Assembly: GCA_021845505.1 (NCBI GenBank)
Contig: JAJZVU010000003.1
Span: 1-64,000 of the forward strand
DNA: 64,000 nucleotides
Source: Pseudomonadota bacterium
Lineage (GTDB): Bacteria; Pseudomonadota; Gammaproteobacteria; Burkholderiales; Burkholderiaceae_C
Direction of reading: 5' to 3'
Part shown: positions 36,005-44,311 of the stretch, one piece after another
How positions within the stretch are numbered: the stretch's first letter is position 1
How the letters are laid out: every line of letters begins with the position of its first letter
The notes under the pieces: model-generated
Database searches by the model: none
Told to the model about the DNA's origin: nothing
Seen by the model: only the letters and a program-made list of their open reading frames with translations
Made by a program: the position numbers and the translations under genes

Positions 36005-37144
36005 TCAGCTGCCCAGCAGGTGGCCGTTGACCGTCACGTGGCCGCCACCGAGGACGATGTGGCTCACCGCGTCGGCGCCCTGGCGCACGATGTAGCCCTG
36101 TCGGGCCAGGTTGGCCAGCGCGGGCAGCGGGAAATGCTGCAGCAGGGACATCGATGCGCGCAGGTCCAGGGTACCGCTGATGCGACCCAGGTACGCCAGG
36201 TTGGCCTGCTCGATCTGCTCGGGGCTCATCCCGGGGAGGACCGTCGGCGCGGGCAGCGGCGCATCCAGGTTGGCGCGGGCCTCGATGCTGCCGGCAGCCG
36301 GCTGGCTGAGCACCACCTTCATGTCCAGGTCCTTCAGCGACGACTGCCCGGGGGGCAGACCGGAGGGGTTGTCGGAATACCCCGACTCCGGCCGGTGCAT
36401 CGCCAGGTCCGCGCTGGCGTCGACGCTGTCGATGCGCAGCGCCTGGCCCGCGGCGCTGGCCGTCGTCGGTCCCATGGTCAGGCGCATGGTGGACTGCGCG
36501 TTGGTGACTCGCCCCTTCTGCACGAAGGTCTCGTCGACCGCTCCGACATCCATGCGGGCGTTCGTCGGGGCGCCGGTGCTCAGGTGCATGCTCGCCCAGT
36601 GCAGCGTGCCATCGGCGCTTCCGCCGCTGCCGGTGTAGAAGCCGTGCACCCGCATGCGCAGTTGCATGCCCTTCCACGCCAGCTGCACACGGCCCTGCAC
36701 GATCCGGGCCTGCACCGGCGTCAGCTCGAACGCCACGTGCTCCAGGGCTCCTCCCACCCCGTAGCGCAAGCGCAGCACGAAGGGGTTGCCGGTATCGCCG
36801 ACCGCGGCGAGCAGCGAGCGCAACGGGGTGTCGGCCAGGTCGCCCATGCGCACCTTCACGCGCAGCGCCGAGCCGTCGAGCGCCAGGCCCTGCGAAGTCT
36901 GCAGGCGCAGCGGGATGCTCAGCGGGTACACCCCGGCGGGCACGTCGAGAATCGCCTTGGCGGTCGACGACAGCAGCCCGCGATGCACGACCACGTCGCG
37001 CAACCGCAGCCCGGGTTGGCCCAGGTCCTTGCCGTCGAGAGCCCGCAGCTGCTGCTCGAACTGGCCGCCGGCCCAGTACGCCACCCCGCCGGCGGCGCCG
37101 GCCACGACGACCAGCGCGGCGCCGGTGATTGCGAGGATCTTCAT
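36005..37144 (-). CDS. DUF945 (YdgA-like) protein
   Basis: Protein of 379 aa with an N-terminal membrane anchor or signal (KILAITGAALVVVAGAAGGVAYWAGGQ) and a long beta-rich periplasmic part. The opening YWAGGQFEQQLRAL and the conserved HRGLLSSTAKAILDV fit DUF945, whose E. coli member is YdgA; its function is poorly known. I chose the ATG at 37144 because AGGA is 7 nt upstream, while the one at 37150 is too close. It is monocistronic and divergent from the TPP enzyme. Confidence 0.8.
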   Translation of the reverse strand: MKILAITGAALVVVAGAAGGVAYWAGGQFEQQLRALDGKDLGQPGLRLRDVVVHRGLLSSTAKAILDVPAGVYPLSIPLRLQTSQGLALDGSALRVKVRMGDLADTPLRSLLAAVGDTGNPFVLRLRYGVGGALEHVAFELTPVQARIVQGRVQLAWKGMQLRMRVHGFYTGSGGSADGTLHWASMHLSTGAPTNARMDVGAVDETFVQKGRVTNAQSTMRLTMGPTTASAAGQALRIDSVDASADLAMHRPESGYSDNPSGLPPGQSSLKDLDMKVVLSQPAAGSIEARANLDAPLPAPTVLPGMSPEQIEQANLAYLGRISGTLDLRASMSLLQHFPLPALANLARQGYIVRQGADAVSHIVLGGGHVTVNGHLLGS

Positions 37145-37296
37145 TGCCATTCCTTGTCACCCATGGGTTGGATCGCGCCTTCGGGAAATTGTCGTGAAAC
37201 CCAGGCGGCGCGCGGCATTCCGCCGCGTCAGGCGCCCAACCGGACAGAATATCGCATGCATCGCCGCGATGCCCAGGCGCGCTGGTGCAATACCCT

Positions 37297-37309
37297 ATGC
37301 GATTCGCAT
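37297..37309. promoter_or_regulatory. Palindrome between DUF945 and TPP-enzyme genes
   Basis: ATGCGA-T-TCGCAT is a perfect 13-bp inverted repeat 27 bp before the TPP-enzyme start, within a 191-bp divergent intergenic region. It could be an operator. No strong -35/-10 pair is evident nearby. Confidence 0.35.
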
Positions 37310-37335
37310 GCCCGCCCACCCCCGGTTCCCTGCCC

Positions 37336-38943
37336 ATGCCCACCGTCGCCCAAGTCCTAGGCCAGCGTCTGTTCGACGCCGGTTGCCGCCACTCCTTCGG
37401 CATCCCCGGAGGTGAAGTCCTCGCCGTGCTGGAAGGTGTCGACGGCGCCGGAGTGAAGTTCACCCTGGTCAAGCACGAGAACGCCGGCGGCTTCATGGCC
37501 GAAGGCACCTTCCATCGCAGCGGCGCGCCGGCCGTGCTGATCGCCACCCTCGGGCCCGGGGTCGCGAATGCGGTCAACGTCGTCGCCAACGCGCTGCAGG
37601 ACCGGGTGCCCATGGTGTTCCTGACCGGCTGCGTCGACGATGCCGACGCCGCGACCTATACCCACCAGGTGTTCGACCATTCGGCCTTGCTGCGCCCGGT
37701 CACCAAGGCGACGTTCCGCGTGAGCGCCGCCAGCGCCGAGGCCCTGATCGACAAGGCGCTGGCGATCGCCCTCGACGACCCGCCGGGCCCGGTGCACATC
37801 GACGTGCCGATCTCGGTCGCCACCCAGCAGGTCGCTGCCGCGCCCGGCACCCGCCGCAAGCGCCCGGCGCCCAGCGCGCCGGCGGCCGGACGGGAGCTGG
37901 ACCAGGCACGCGAGTGGCTGGCCGCGGCCAGGCGGCCGATCCTGCTGGCCGGGCTGGAGGCCAACCACCATGCGGCGCAGCGCGAGATCGCGCGGCTGGT
38001 CGACGACTTCCGCATCCCGCTGATCACCACCTACAAGGCCAAGGGGATCGTCGACGAGCGCAACCCGCTGGTGCTGGGCGGCGCCGGGCTTTCTCCGCAG
38101 GCCGACAAGGTGCTGCTGCCGCTGCTCGAGTCGTCCGACCTGGTGCTGCTGGCAGGCTACGACCCCATCGAAATGCGTGTCGGCTGGCGCAACGTCTGGG
38201 GACCGCAGGCGCGGGTGGTCGAGTTCTGCGCGACGCGCAACACCCACTACATGCACCAGGCCGCGCTGTCCTTCGTCGGCGACCTGCGTTGCGGCCTGGA
38301 TGCGCTGGCCGACGGCGTGCACGGGGCCTCGACCTGGACCGCGCAGGAGACCCAGGCGCTGCGCGCCAGGCTGCGCGCGATCTACCGCATGGACGAGGAC
38401 TGGGGACCCGCGGCCGTCGTCGACGTGGCGCGCCGGACGCTGCCGTCGAACACCGTGGCCAGTGTCGACAGCGGAGCCCACCGCATCCTGTTCTCCCAGA
38501 CCTGGCAGAGCCACGAGCCGCGCACCCTGATGCAATCCAACGGGCTGTGCACCATGGGCTGCTCGCTGCCTCTGGGCATCGGCGCCAAGCTCGCCGATCC
38601 GGCGCGTCCGGTCGCGGTGTTCACCGGCGACGGCTGCCTGGACATGACCCTGGGCGAACTGATCACCGCGCGCGACTCCGGCGCCCCGGTGATGGTCCTG
38701 GTGTTCGCCGACGACGCCCTGTCGCTGATCGACCTCAAGCAGCGCGCCAACGGCCAGCGCGCGCTGGGCGTGGACTTCGGCGCGACCGACTACGCGGGCG
38801 TCGCGCGCGCGCTGGGCGGGCTGGGCTTCGAGGTGCGCAGCCGCGCCGAACTCGCAGCGGCGATCACCGAAGCGCTGGCCGCGCCGAAGTTCAGTGTCAT
38901 CGCCTGCCGGCTGCCGCGCCAGGCCTACGCCGGGCGCATCTGA
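37336..38943 (+). CDS. Thiamine-pyrophosphate-dependent enzyme, acetolactate-synthase-like
   Basis: Enzyme of 535 aa with the three-domain TPP fold. The N-terminal PYR domain has the activating Glu in TLVKHENAGGFMAEG near residue 50. The central domain follows, and the PP domain carries VAVFTGDGCLDMTLGELITA near 420. Where the TPP motif normally has Asn before Asp, this protein reads LVFADDALSLIDLKQ, so the usual metal-ligand Asn is Ala. That may alter cofactor binding or reflect a subfamily. Substrate unknown: decarboxylation or carboligation of a 2-oxo acid is the general chemistry. The ATG at 37336 fits family starts, but no ribosome site is clear. Confidence 0.85.
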   Translation: MPTVAQVLGQRLFDAGCRHSFGIPGGEVLAVLEGVDGAGVKFTLVKHENAGGFMAEGTFHRSGAPAVLIATLGPGVANAVNVVANALQDRVPMVFLTGCVDDADAATYTHQVFDHSALLRPVTKATFRVSAASAEALIDKALAIALDDPPGPVHIDVPISVATQQVAAAPGTRRKRPAPSAPAAGRELDQAREWLAAARRPILLAGLEANHHAAQREIARLVDDFRIPLITTYKAKGIVDERNPLVLGGAGLSPQADKVLLPLLESSDLVLLAGYDPIEMRVGWRNVWGPQARVVEFCATRNTHYMHQAALSFVGDLRCGLDALADGVHGASTWTAQETQALRARLRAIYRMDEDWGPAAVVDVARRTLPSNTVASVDSGAHRILFSQTWQSHEPRTLMQSNGLCTMGCSLPLGIGAKLADPARPVAVFTGDGCLDMTLGELITARDSGAPVMVLVFADDALSLIDLKQRANGQRALGVDFGATDYAGVARALGGLGFEVRSRAELAAAITEALAAPKFSVIACRLPRQAYAGRI

Positions 38944-38990
38944 AGGCGGCGCGCCGCCGCGCGGTCCCCTCGGGTGTTCCGGCAGCCTGA

Positions 38991-40226
38991 CTAAAACGCC
39001 CGGATCTGCCTGGGAATGCGGTGCTGGCCGAGCTCGGCGATGACCTGCTGCAGGCGCCGGCGCTCGCGGGCCTGGTTCACGGCGATCATCCCGCTGTCCG
39101 GAACCCGGGCCAGCAGGTCGCGCTCGGCGCCCGCGGCGGCGCCCCAGCGCCCCAGGTTCGCATCGGCGTGGGCGCGCAGGTTGGCGGCGACGCGAAGGTC
39201 CACGTAGGAGGTGGTAGCGGGAAGGCTGCGCCACCACGCGTCGGCGATGCGCGAGGCACTCGATGCGGCGCCGGCCTGCAGCAGGTCGTGGAGCATCCAG
39301 CGCAAGTCCAGGCCATCGGTCTCGGCCGCGGCGCGCAGCTCGAGATCGCGCAGCGCGGCCGCATCGGGCCCGTGCCGCAAGTGCCAACGATCGCGCAACA
39401 CCTGGTAGCGTTGCCGTGCCCGCGCCGGGATGCGGTCCACCAGGCCTGCGCACAGGCGCAGCGCACGCGCGGTCGGTGGGCCGGCCTGGCGCAGGAAAAA
39501 AGCCGTGTCCACGCCGTCCACGCAGGCTCCGACCGCAGACTGCCGCAGTTCGACCGGCAGGTCGGCGCCGACGACCAGCACGGCCAGGCCCAGCAGCGCC
39601 AGCATCAGCGCGGTCGGCCAGCTTCGGCGCAGCCCGTGGACGGCCGGCGCAGGCTGCGCCGCTTGCGCGGCGCCGGCCGCTGCACCGCGCACGGCCTGGC
39701 ACTGCACCTCGATGCGAGCGCCCCGGCCGGGCCAGCGCAACAGCCACCACGCGGCGACCAGGCCGCACAACTGGGCCAACGCCAGGTACTGCAGCAGCGC
39801 GCGATGGGGGACCGAGCCGCCGTACGGATCGAACAGCAGGTGGGCGAAGCCTGCGAACAAGGGCAGCGACAGGGCCAGCCAGCGCCACAGCCAGCCCCCG
39901 AGCAGCGCGAAGCATTCGCGCCAGGGCAGCACGGCGCCGGTGTGCACGGCCTTGCCGCGCGAGACCTGCATGCGCCAGATCGCGCCGTCGAAGGCGAAGG
40001 GCTTGGCGAACAGCACCCGCCGGAACATCCACGGCAGGCCGGCCAGTCCCAGCAGCAGCGACAGGACGCCGCATTCCAGCATCAGCTGTCCGGCCACCGC
40101 GTAGCCCGGGCGGAACTCCATGCCGATGCCAGCGATGGTCAGCGCGCCGCCCGCGGCCGCCCACAGTGCCATCCGCCAGCTCAGGCGCCACCACAAGTGC
40201 AGCGCGGCCAAGACGATCAGTTGCAT
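38991..40226 (-). CDS. Hypothetical multi-pass membrane protein
   Basis: Protein of 411 aa that I do not recognise. Residues 1-130 contain about four helices, a further helix lies near 140-165 and another near 205-225. The C-terminal 170 residues are soluble, Arg/Ala-rich and helical, possibly with TPR-like character (ALRDLELRAAAETDGLDLRWMLHDLL). I chose the ATG at 40226, which has GGAG 8 nt upstream; a longer frame reaches into noncoding sequence. The neighbouring convergent gene is the TPP enzyme; the YbjQ-like gene is divergent. Confidence 0.7.
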   Translation of the reverse strand: MQLIVLAALHLWWRLSWRMALWAAAGGALTIAGIGMEFRPGYAVAGQLMLECGVLSLLLGLAGLPWMFRRVLFAKPFAFDGAIWRMQVSRGKAVHTGAVLPWRECFALLGGWLWRWLALSLPLFAGFAHLLFDPYGGSVPHRALLQYLALAQLCGLVAAWWLLRWPGRGARIEVQCQAVRGAAAGAAQAAQPAPAVHGLRRSWPTALMLALLGLAVLVVGADLPVELRQSAVGACVDGVDTAFFLRQAGPPTARALRLCAGLVDRIPARARQRYQVLRDRWHLRHGPDAAALRDLELRAAAETDGLDLRWMLHDLLQAGAASSASRIADAWWRSLPATTSYVDLRVAANLRAHADANLGRWGAAAGAERDLLARVPDSGMIAVNQARERRRLQQVIAELGQHRIPRQIRAF

Positions 40227-40370
40227 GCCCCGGACTCCGATTGCAGGCGGTTGCCACCTCCATCGCGGGTCGAGCGTAGCAGCCCGGCGCGCGGCAGCGC
40301 CGCGACCTTGAAGCCGCGCGCGCAGTACCGTAAGCTGCGTGGCATTGTCCGACCCCGCGAGGAGCCCGCG

Positions 40371-40703
40371 ATGCTGATCGTCACCACCGAGAACATCCCC
40401 GGCTACCGCATCCGCGAGGTCAAGGGCCAGGTGTTCGGCCTCACGGTACGCAGCCGCGGGCTCGGCGGCAATGTGGTCGCGGGGCTGCGCACCATCGTCG
40501 GCGGCGAGATCCCCGAGTACACCCAGATGCTCGAGGAGGCGCGCCGACATGCGATCGACCGCATGGTCGAGAACGCGCTTCTGCGCCACGCCAATGCCAT
40601 CGTGATGATGCGATTCGATTCGTCGGAGCTCGGCCAGTCGATGAGCGAAATCGTGGCCTACGGCACCGCGGTGATCGCCGATCCGGAGGGAGGCGCCGCC
40701 TGA
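40371..40703 (+). CDS. YbjQ/UPF0145 family protein
   Basis: Small cytosolic protein of 110 aa. The motifs GYRIREVKGQVFGLTVRSRG, GGEIPEYTQMLEEARRHAIDRM and HANAIVMMRFDSSELG..MSEIVAYGTAV are standard for UPF0145, a family that forms pentameric rings in solved structures and whose function is unknown. GAGGAG lies 6 nt before the ATG. It overlaps the next gene by one base (TGATG), so the two are co-translated. Confidence 0.92.
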   Translation: MLIVTTENIPGYRIREVKGQVFGLTVRSRGLGGNVVAGLRTIVGGEIPEYTQMLEEARRHAIDRMVENALLRHANAIVMMRFDSSELGQSMSEIVAYGTAVIADPEGGAA

Positions 40704-40999
40704 TGCTGCGCGCCATCGTGCTGCTGCTGGGCGCGGCGCTGGCGCTGGGAGGCCTGTTCACCGCGCTGGTGGGCCAGGCCACGGGCGCCGGAATCGAGGC
40801 GATGGTGCTGGGCGGGCTGCTGGTCGTCGGCACGCTGCTCGAGAAGCTGCGCTATGGCGAATCGAGCGAAATCCCGCGCGGCCCCGACTGGTCGCGCAGC
40901 GACGAGACCTTCGTCGATCCGGCCAGCGGCAGGCGCATGACCGTCTACGAGAACGGCCGCACCGGGCAGCGCCGCTACGTTCCTCAGGAGCGCGAGTAG
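40703..40999 (+). CDS. Small membrane protein coupled to YbjQ-like protein
   Basis: Protein of 98 aa with two hydrophobic segments (AIVLLLGAALALGGLFTALVG and IEAMVLGGLLVVGTLLEKL) and a charged C-terminal half ending in GRTGQRRYVPQERE. No family is recognised. Its start overlaps the stop of the YbjQ-like gene, which suggests the pair works together. The stop is 24 bp from the convergent nsrR-like gene. Confidence 0.75.
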   Translation: MLRAIVLLLGAALALGGLFTALVGQATGAGIEAMVLGGLLVVGTLLEKLRYGESSEIPRGPDWSRSDETFVDPASGRRMTVYENGRTGQRRYVPQERE

Positions 41000-41023
41000 C
41001 CTGCCCGCTTCCCGCCGCTTCGG

Positions 41024-41557
41024 TCAGGCCCGGCGGGAGCGCGGCGGATCGACGGTCACCGCGGCGCCGGGCTTGCGCACCCGCGGCCTGGCCTGGCCGG
41101 CAGCGCCGGCCGGCGGGCCGATGCCGAGGATGCTCGCCACCACCGAAGGCGCGGCGGCCGCATCGGCCAGCGTCGCCTTGTCGAGTTCGTACATGAAGGC
41201 GTCGACCGCGCGCCGCAGCACCCGCCTGAGGTTGCACACCTGGGCGATCGCGCAATCGGACTCGACCGCGGCGTCGTGGCATTCGACCACCGCGAAGTCC
41301 TTTTCGACCAGGCGGACGATCTCGCCGATGGAAATGCGGCTGGGGTCCCTGGCCAGCCGCACGCCGCCCGCGCGTCCGCGCGCCGTCTCCAGCACGCCGT
41401 GTTGCGCCAGCTCGTTGACCACCTTCTTCAGGTGGCTGCGGGAAATGCGATAGGCGTCGGCGATGTCGTCGATGGTGCCGATGCCTTCGCCTCCCCGCTG
41501 CAGGCTCAGGTAGATCAGCACCCTCAGCGCATAGTCGGTGCGGACGGTCAGCCGCAT
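41024..41557 (-). CDS. Rrf2-family regulator, NsrR-like (copy 1)
   Basis: Protein of 177 aa. The N-terminal winged helix (MRLTVRTDYALRVLIYL, then SRSHLKKVVNELAQHG) is typical of Rrf2 proteins. Three cysteines in VECHDAAVESDCAIAQVC (spacing 8 and 5) match the cluster-binding loop of NsrR, an NO sensor with an Fe-S cluster, although the first gap is longer than in E. coli NsrR. GGGAG lies 7 nt before the ATG. It is divergent from nnrS, whose promoter carries a perfect palindrome, so it probably represses nnrS in the absence of NO. Confidence 0.85.
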   Translation of the reverse strand: MRLTVRTDYALRVLIYLSLQRGGEGIGTIDDIADAYRISRSHLKKVVNELAQHGVLETARGRAGGVRLARDPSRISIGEIVRLVEKDFAVVECHDAAVESDCAIAQVCNLRRVLRRAVDAFMYELDKATLADAAAAPSVVASILGIGPPAGAAGQARPRVRKPGAAVTVDPPRSRRA

Positions 41558-41658
41558 CGGATGGCTCCCTGGACGTTGCTCATCGAAGGATCGTATACGC
41601 GAACCGGCCCGCAGCGCCTGCGGCGGGCTGCTGCCTTGGCAAGGAGGCCTGCCGATGC

Positions 41659-41687
41659 TTGGCCAGACGCCCCCGGGTTTCTATAAT
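41659..41687 (+). promoter_or_regulatory. Sigma-70 promoter of nnrS
   Basis: TTGGCC (41659-41664, four of six matches) and a perfect TATAAT (41682-41687) are separated by 17 nt. Transcription would start near 41694, inside the palindrome described next. Confidence 0.72.
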
Positions 41688-41689
41688 AG

Positions 41690-41706
41690 ACATTCTACAT
41701 GAATGT
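41690..41706. promoter_or_regulatory. Candidate NsrR operator at nnrS
   Basis: ACATTC-TACAT-GAATGT is a perfect 17-bp inverted repeat immediately after the TATAAT box and covering the expected start of transcription. Position and symmetry suit a repressor. The divergent Rrf2 gene is the obvious candidate. Confidence 0.65.
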
Positions 41707-41720
41707 TTTGGAGAGCAGCC

Positions 41721-42917
41721 GTGCCCCAGCCGACTCCCCCGGTCCCTTGCGCGGCCAGTCCTGCAGTGCCCGGATGGCCGCTGCTGCGGCTGGGCTTCAG
41801 GCCCTTCTACCTGGGTGCCGCGGCGTTTGCCGTCGTCGCGATGGGACTGTGGTTCCCGGTGTTCACCGGCCGCATCGCCGTCGCGCCCGGACTCGGGCCG
41901 GTCCTGTGGCATGCCCACGAAATGCTCTACGGCTTTGTCGTCGCCGTGGTCGTGGGCTTCCTGTTCACCGCGGGCCGTGTGTGGACCGGGCTGGCGACTC
42001 CCCGCGGGCCCGCGCTGGGCGCGCTGTTCGCCTGGTGGACGGCCGCCCGCGTGGCCGCGGTGTGCGGCCCGTACGCGCTGTTTTCGCTGCTCGACGGCTC
42101 GTTCCTGGTGGTGGTCGCGGGGGTGTTCATCGGGCTGCTGGTGCGCTCGGGCAACCGGCGCAACGCCGCGGTCGGCGGGGTGCTGGCCGCGCTCGCGCTG
42201 GCCAACCTGCTGTTCCATCTGGCCGTGCTCGGAGTCGTTCCCATCGACCCGATGCGCGCCGTCCGTGCGGGAATCGCCCTCGTCGTGCTGCTCGAGTGCA
42301 TCATCGGCGGGCGGGTGATCCCGCTGTTCACCCGCAATGCCGTGCCCGGGCTGGATCTGGTGGCGTCGCCGCGGCGTGACGGCCTGGCGGCCATCGTCAC
42401 CGGCGCGGGGCTGGCGGGATGGGCCTGCGGCGTGTCGGCGACGGCCGACGCGTGGCTGCTGGCGGCGGCCGCGGTGCTGCAGGCGTGGCGCCTGCTGTCG
42501 TGGAAGCCGTGGCGCAGCCTCGGCCGCCCGATCCTGTGGGTGCTGCACCTGGGCTATGGCTGGATCCCGGTCGGGCTGGCGCTGCTCGCCGCCGCCCGGG
42601 CCGGGTGGATCGCCCCCTCGCCCGCGCTGCACGCCCTGACCGTGGGCTCGATGGGTGGCCTGATCCTCGCGATGCTCACCCGCACCGCGCGCGCCCACAC
42701 CGGTCGGGCCCTGCAGGCCGGCAGCGTCGAGGTGGCCGCCTATGCGGCGCTGTTCCTGGCCGCGCTGGCGCGCGTGGCCGGGCCGCTGCTGCTGCCCGCG
42801 CTGACCCTGCAGGCGCTGCTGGCATCGGGGCTGCTGTGGATGCTCGGCTTCGCGTTGTACTTCGCGCGCTACGCGCGCTGGCTGCTGGCCGCGCGGGTCG
42901 ACGGCCGCGACGGCTGA
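41721..42917 (+). CDS. nnrS: NnrS family membrane protein
   Basis: Protein of 398 aa with about 12 helices. LLRLGFRPFYLGAAAFAVVAM near the start, WHAHEMLYGFVVAVVVGFLFTAG, and GRVIPLFTRNAVPG are NnrS hallmarks; the conserved His residues fit its reported haem/copper content. NnrS relieves nitrosative stress, by protecting against NO-iron complexes in Vibrio. I chose the GTG at 41721 because GGAG is 7 nt upstream; an ATG at 41703 lies within the palindromic operator. The stop is 21 bp from the convergent ferredoxin gene. Confidence 0.92.
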   Translation: MPQPTPPVPCAASPAVPGWPLLRLGFRPFYLGAAAFAVVAMGLWFPVFTGRIAVAPGLGPVLWHAHEMLYGFVVAVVVGFLFTAGRVWTGLATPRGPALGALFAWWTAARVAAVCGPYALFSLLDGSFLVVVAGVFIGLLVRSGNRRNAAVGGVLAALALANLLFHLAVLGVVPIDPMRAVRAGIALVVLLECIIGGRVIPLFTRNAVPGLDLVASPRRDGLAAIVTGAGLAGWACGVSATADAWLLAAAAVLQAWRLLSWKPWRSLGRPILWVLHLGYGWIPVGLALLAAARAGWIAPSPALHALTVGSMGGLILAMLTRTARAHTGRALQAGSVEVAAYAALFLAALARVAGPLLLPALTLQALLASGLLWMLGFALYFARYARWLLAARVDGRDG

Positions 42918-42938
42918 GCGGCGACGCGGCACGCGATC

Positions 42939-43262
42939 TCAGCGCAGCAGCCGGTCGCGCTTGCGCTGCACCGCGGCCCATTCGTCGGCGTCGGGCAGCG
43001 CGGCCTTGGTCTTCACGATGGGTTTCCATGCGCGGGCCAGCTCGGCGTTCAGGCCGATGTATTCCTGCTGGTCGCCGGGCACGTCGTCGTCGGCGAAAAT
43101 GGCCCCGACCGGGCACTCCGGCACGCACACCGCGCAGTCGATGCATTCGTCCGGGTCGATGGCCAGGAAGTTCGGACCCTCGCGAAACGCGTCGACCGGG
43201 CACACGTCGACGCAGTCGGTGTACTTGCAGGCGATGCAGGCCTCGGTGACGACGTAGGTCAT
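42939..43262 (-). CDS. fdxA: 7Fe (3Fe-4S/4Fe-4S) ferredoxin, FdxA type
   Basis: Protein of 107 aa. [21 protein letters not shown] and [19 protein letters not shown] supply the cysteines for one [3Fe-4S] and one [4Fe-4S] cluster, with the usual C-terminal extension of Azotobacter-type FdI. It is last in the suf cluster, 46 bp after sufT, so it may provide electrons for cluster assembly or be a client of it. The convergent neighbour is nnrS. Confidence 0.93.
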   Translation of the reverse strand: MTYVVTEACIACKYTDCVDVCPVDAFREGPNFLAIDPDECIDCAVCVPECPVGAIFADDDVPGDQQEYIGLNAELARAWKPIVKTKAALPDADEWAAVQRKRDRLLR

Positions 43263-43308
43263 GATGCGGGGTTCCTCGCAGCTGCCCGCGCCGGCGCGGG
43301 CCGTTCCT

Positions 43309-43860
43309 TCACAGCAGTCCCAGCGAGAGCCGGGCCGCCTCGCTCATCATCGAGCGATCCCACGGCGGGTCGAACACCACGTCGACCTCGGCGCGCGCCA
43401 CGCGCGGCAGCGCCAGCAGCCGCTCGGCCACTTCGTCGGCCAGCTGCCGGCCCATGCCGCAGCCCGCAGCGGTCAGGGTCATCTCGATGCGCAGCTCGAA
43501 GCGGCCGTCGTCCTGCCTGCGCAGATCGCAGCGATACACCAGCCCGAGTTCGACGATGCTGCACGGGATCTCGGGGTCGTAGATCTCCCCCAGTTCCTCC
43601 CAGACCCAGCGCTGCAACTCCTCGTCGCTCGGCTCGGCCTGCCGCGGCGCCGCGCTGCGGATGGGCATGCCGATGGCGTCGCCGTCGCTGCCGTCGATGC
43701 GCCACAGCAGGCCGTCGGCCAGCACGGTGTAGCTCGACCCCAGCGCCTGGGTCAGCCAACCCTCGAGCCCGGGTTCGAGGCGGTACCACTCGCCCGACGG
43801 CACCTGCTGCGCCTTCACCAGGCGCCGCACCACCACGGCCTCACGCGCGCCCGGACGCAT
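43309..43860 (-). CDS. sufT: SufT-like Fe-S assembly protein
   Basis: Protein of 183 aa. The C-terminal MIP18/DUF59 domain is marked by [22 protein letters not shown] and [18 protein letters not shown] and ends [24 protein letters not shown]. The preceding 80 residues match the SufT N-terminal region. SufT helps deliver clusters to apo-proteins. It starts within the last 20 nt of sufU. Confidence 0.9.
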   Translation of the reverse strand: MRPGAREAVVVRRLVKAQQVPSGEWYRLEPGLEGWLTQALGSSYTVLADGLLWRIDGSDGDAIGMPIRSAAPRQAEPSDEELQRWVWEELGEIYDPEIPCSIVELGLVYRCDLRRQDDGRFELRIEMTLTAAGCGMGRQLADEVAERLLALPRVARAEVDVVFDPPWDRSMMSEAARLSLGLL

Positions 43861-44311
43861 CGCTCCGCTCCTGCGCTGCTGCCGCCGGCTCGTCCAGGCA
43901 GTCGCCCAACGCGTGCCAGGCCAGCGCCGCGCACTGGATGCGCGACGGGAAGCGCCGCACCCCCCGCAGCAACGACAACTTGCCGAGGATCTGCTCGTCG
44001 ACCTCGCCGTCGCCCGACAGCATGCGGCGCATCGCCCGCAGCGCCAGCCGGGCGTCGACCAGCCGGGCGCCGTGCACGGCCTCGGTCAGCAGCGATGCCG
44101 ATGCGATGCAGATCGCGCAGCCCTGGCCCTCGAAGGCGATGTCCTCGATGCGTCCGTCGCCGGTGCGCAGGCGCAGCGTGATGCTGTCGCCGCACAGCGG
44201 GTTGCAGCCGCGGGACTCGCAGCCGGCATCCGGCAGCGGGCCATGGTGGCGGGGATGGCGCTTGTGGTCGAGCACCACGTCCTGGTAGAGCAGCCCGAGT
44301 TCGTCGTTCAT
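43841..44311 (-). CDS. sufU: SufU sulfur-acceptor protein
   Basis: Protein of 156 aa in the IscU-fold SufU group. Zinc/sulfur ligands are visible in CNPLCGDSITL (Cys, Asp), GQGCAICIASASLL and RIQCAALAWHAL. The stretch between the second and third ligands is longer than in IscU, as expected for SufU, which accepts sulfur from SufS. SufU replaces SufE here; it is most familiar from Gram-positive bacteria. It overlaps sufS by an ATGA and sufT by 20 nt. Confidence 0.92.
   Translation of the reverse strand: MNDELGLLYQDVVLDHKRHPRHHGPLPDAGCESRGCNPLCGDSITLRLRTGDGRIEDIAFEGQGCAICIASASLLTEAVHGARLVDARLALRAMRRMLSGDGEVDEQILGKLSLLRGVRRFPSRIQCAALAWHALGDCLDEPAAAAQERSDASGRA

Noticed and set aside
38944-38957. 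Terminator between the TPP enzyme and the hypothetical membrane gene
   Set aside because: GGCGGCGCGCCGCC is a perfect palindrome but has no T-run on either side and could be chance in GC-rich DNA.
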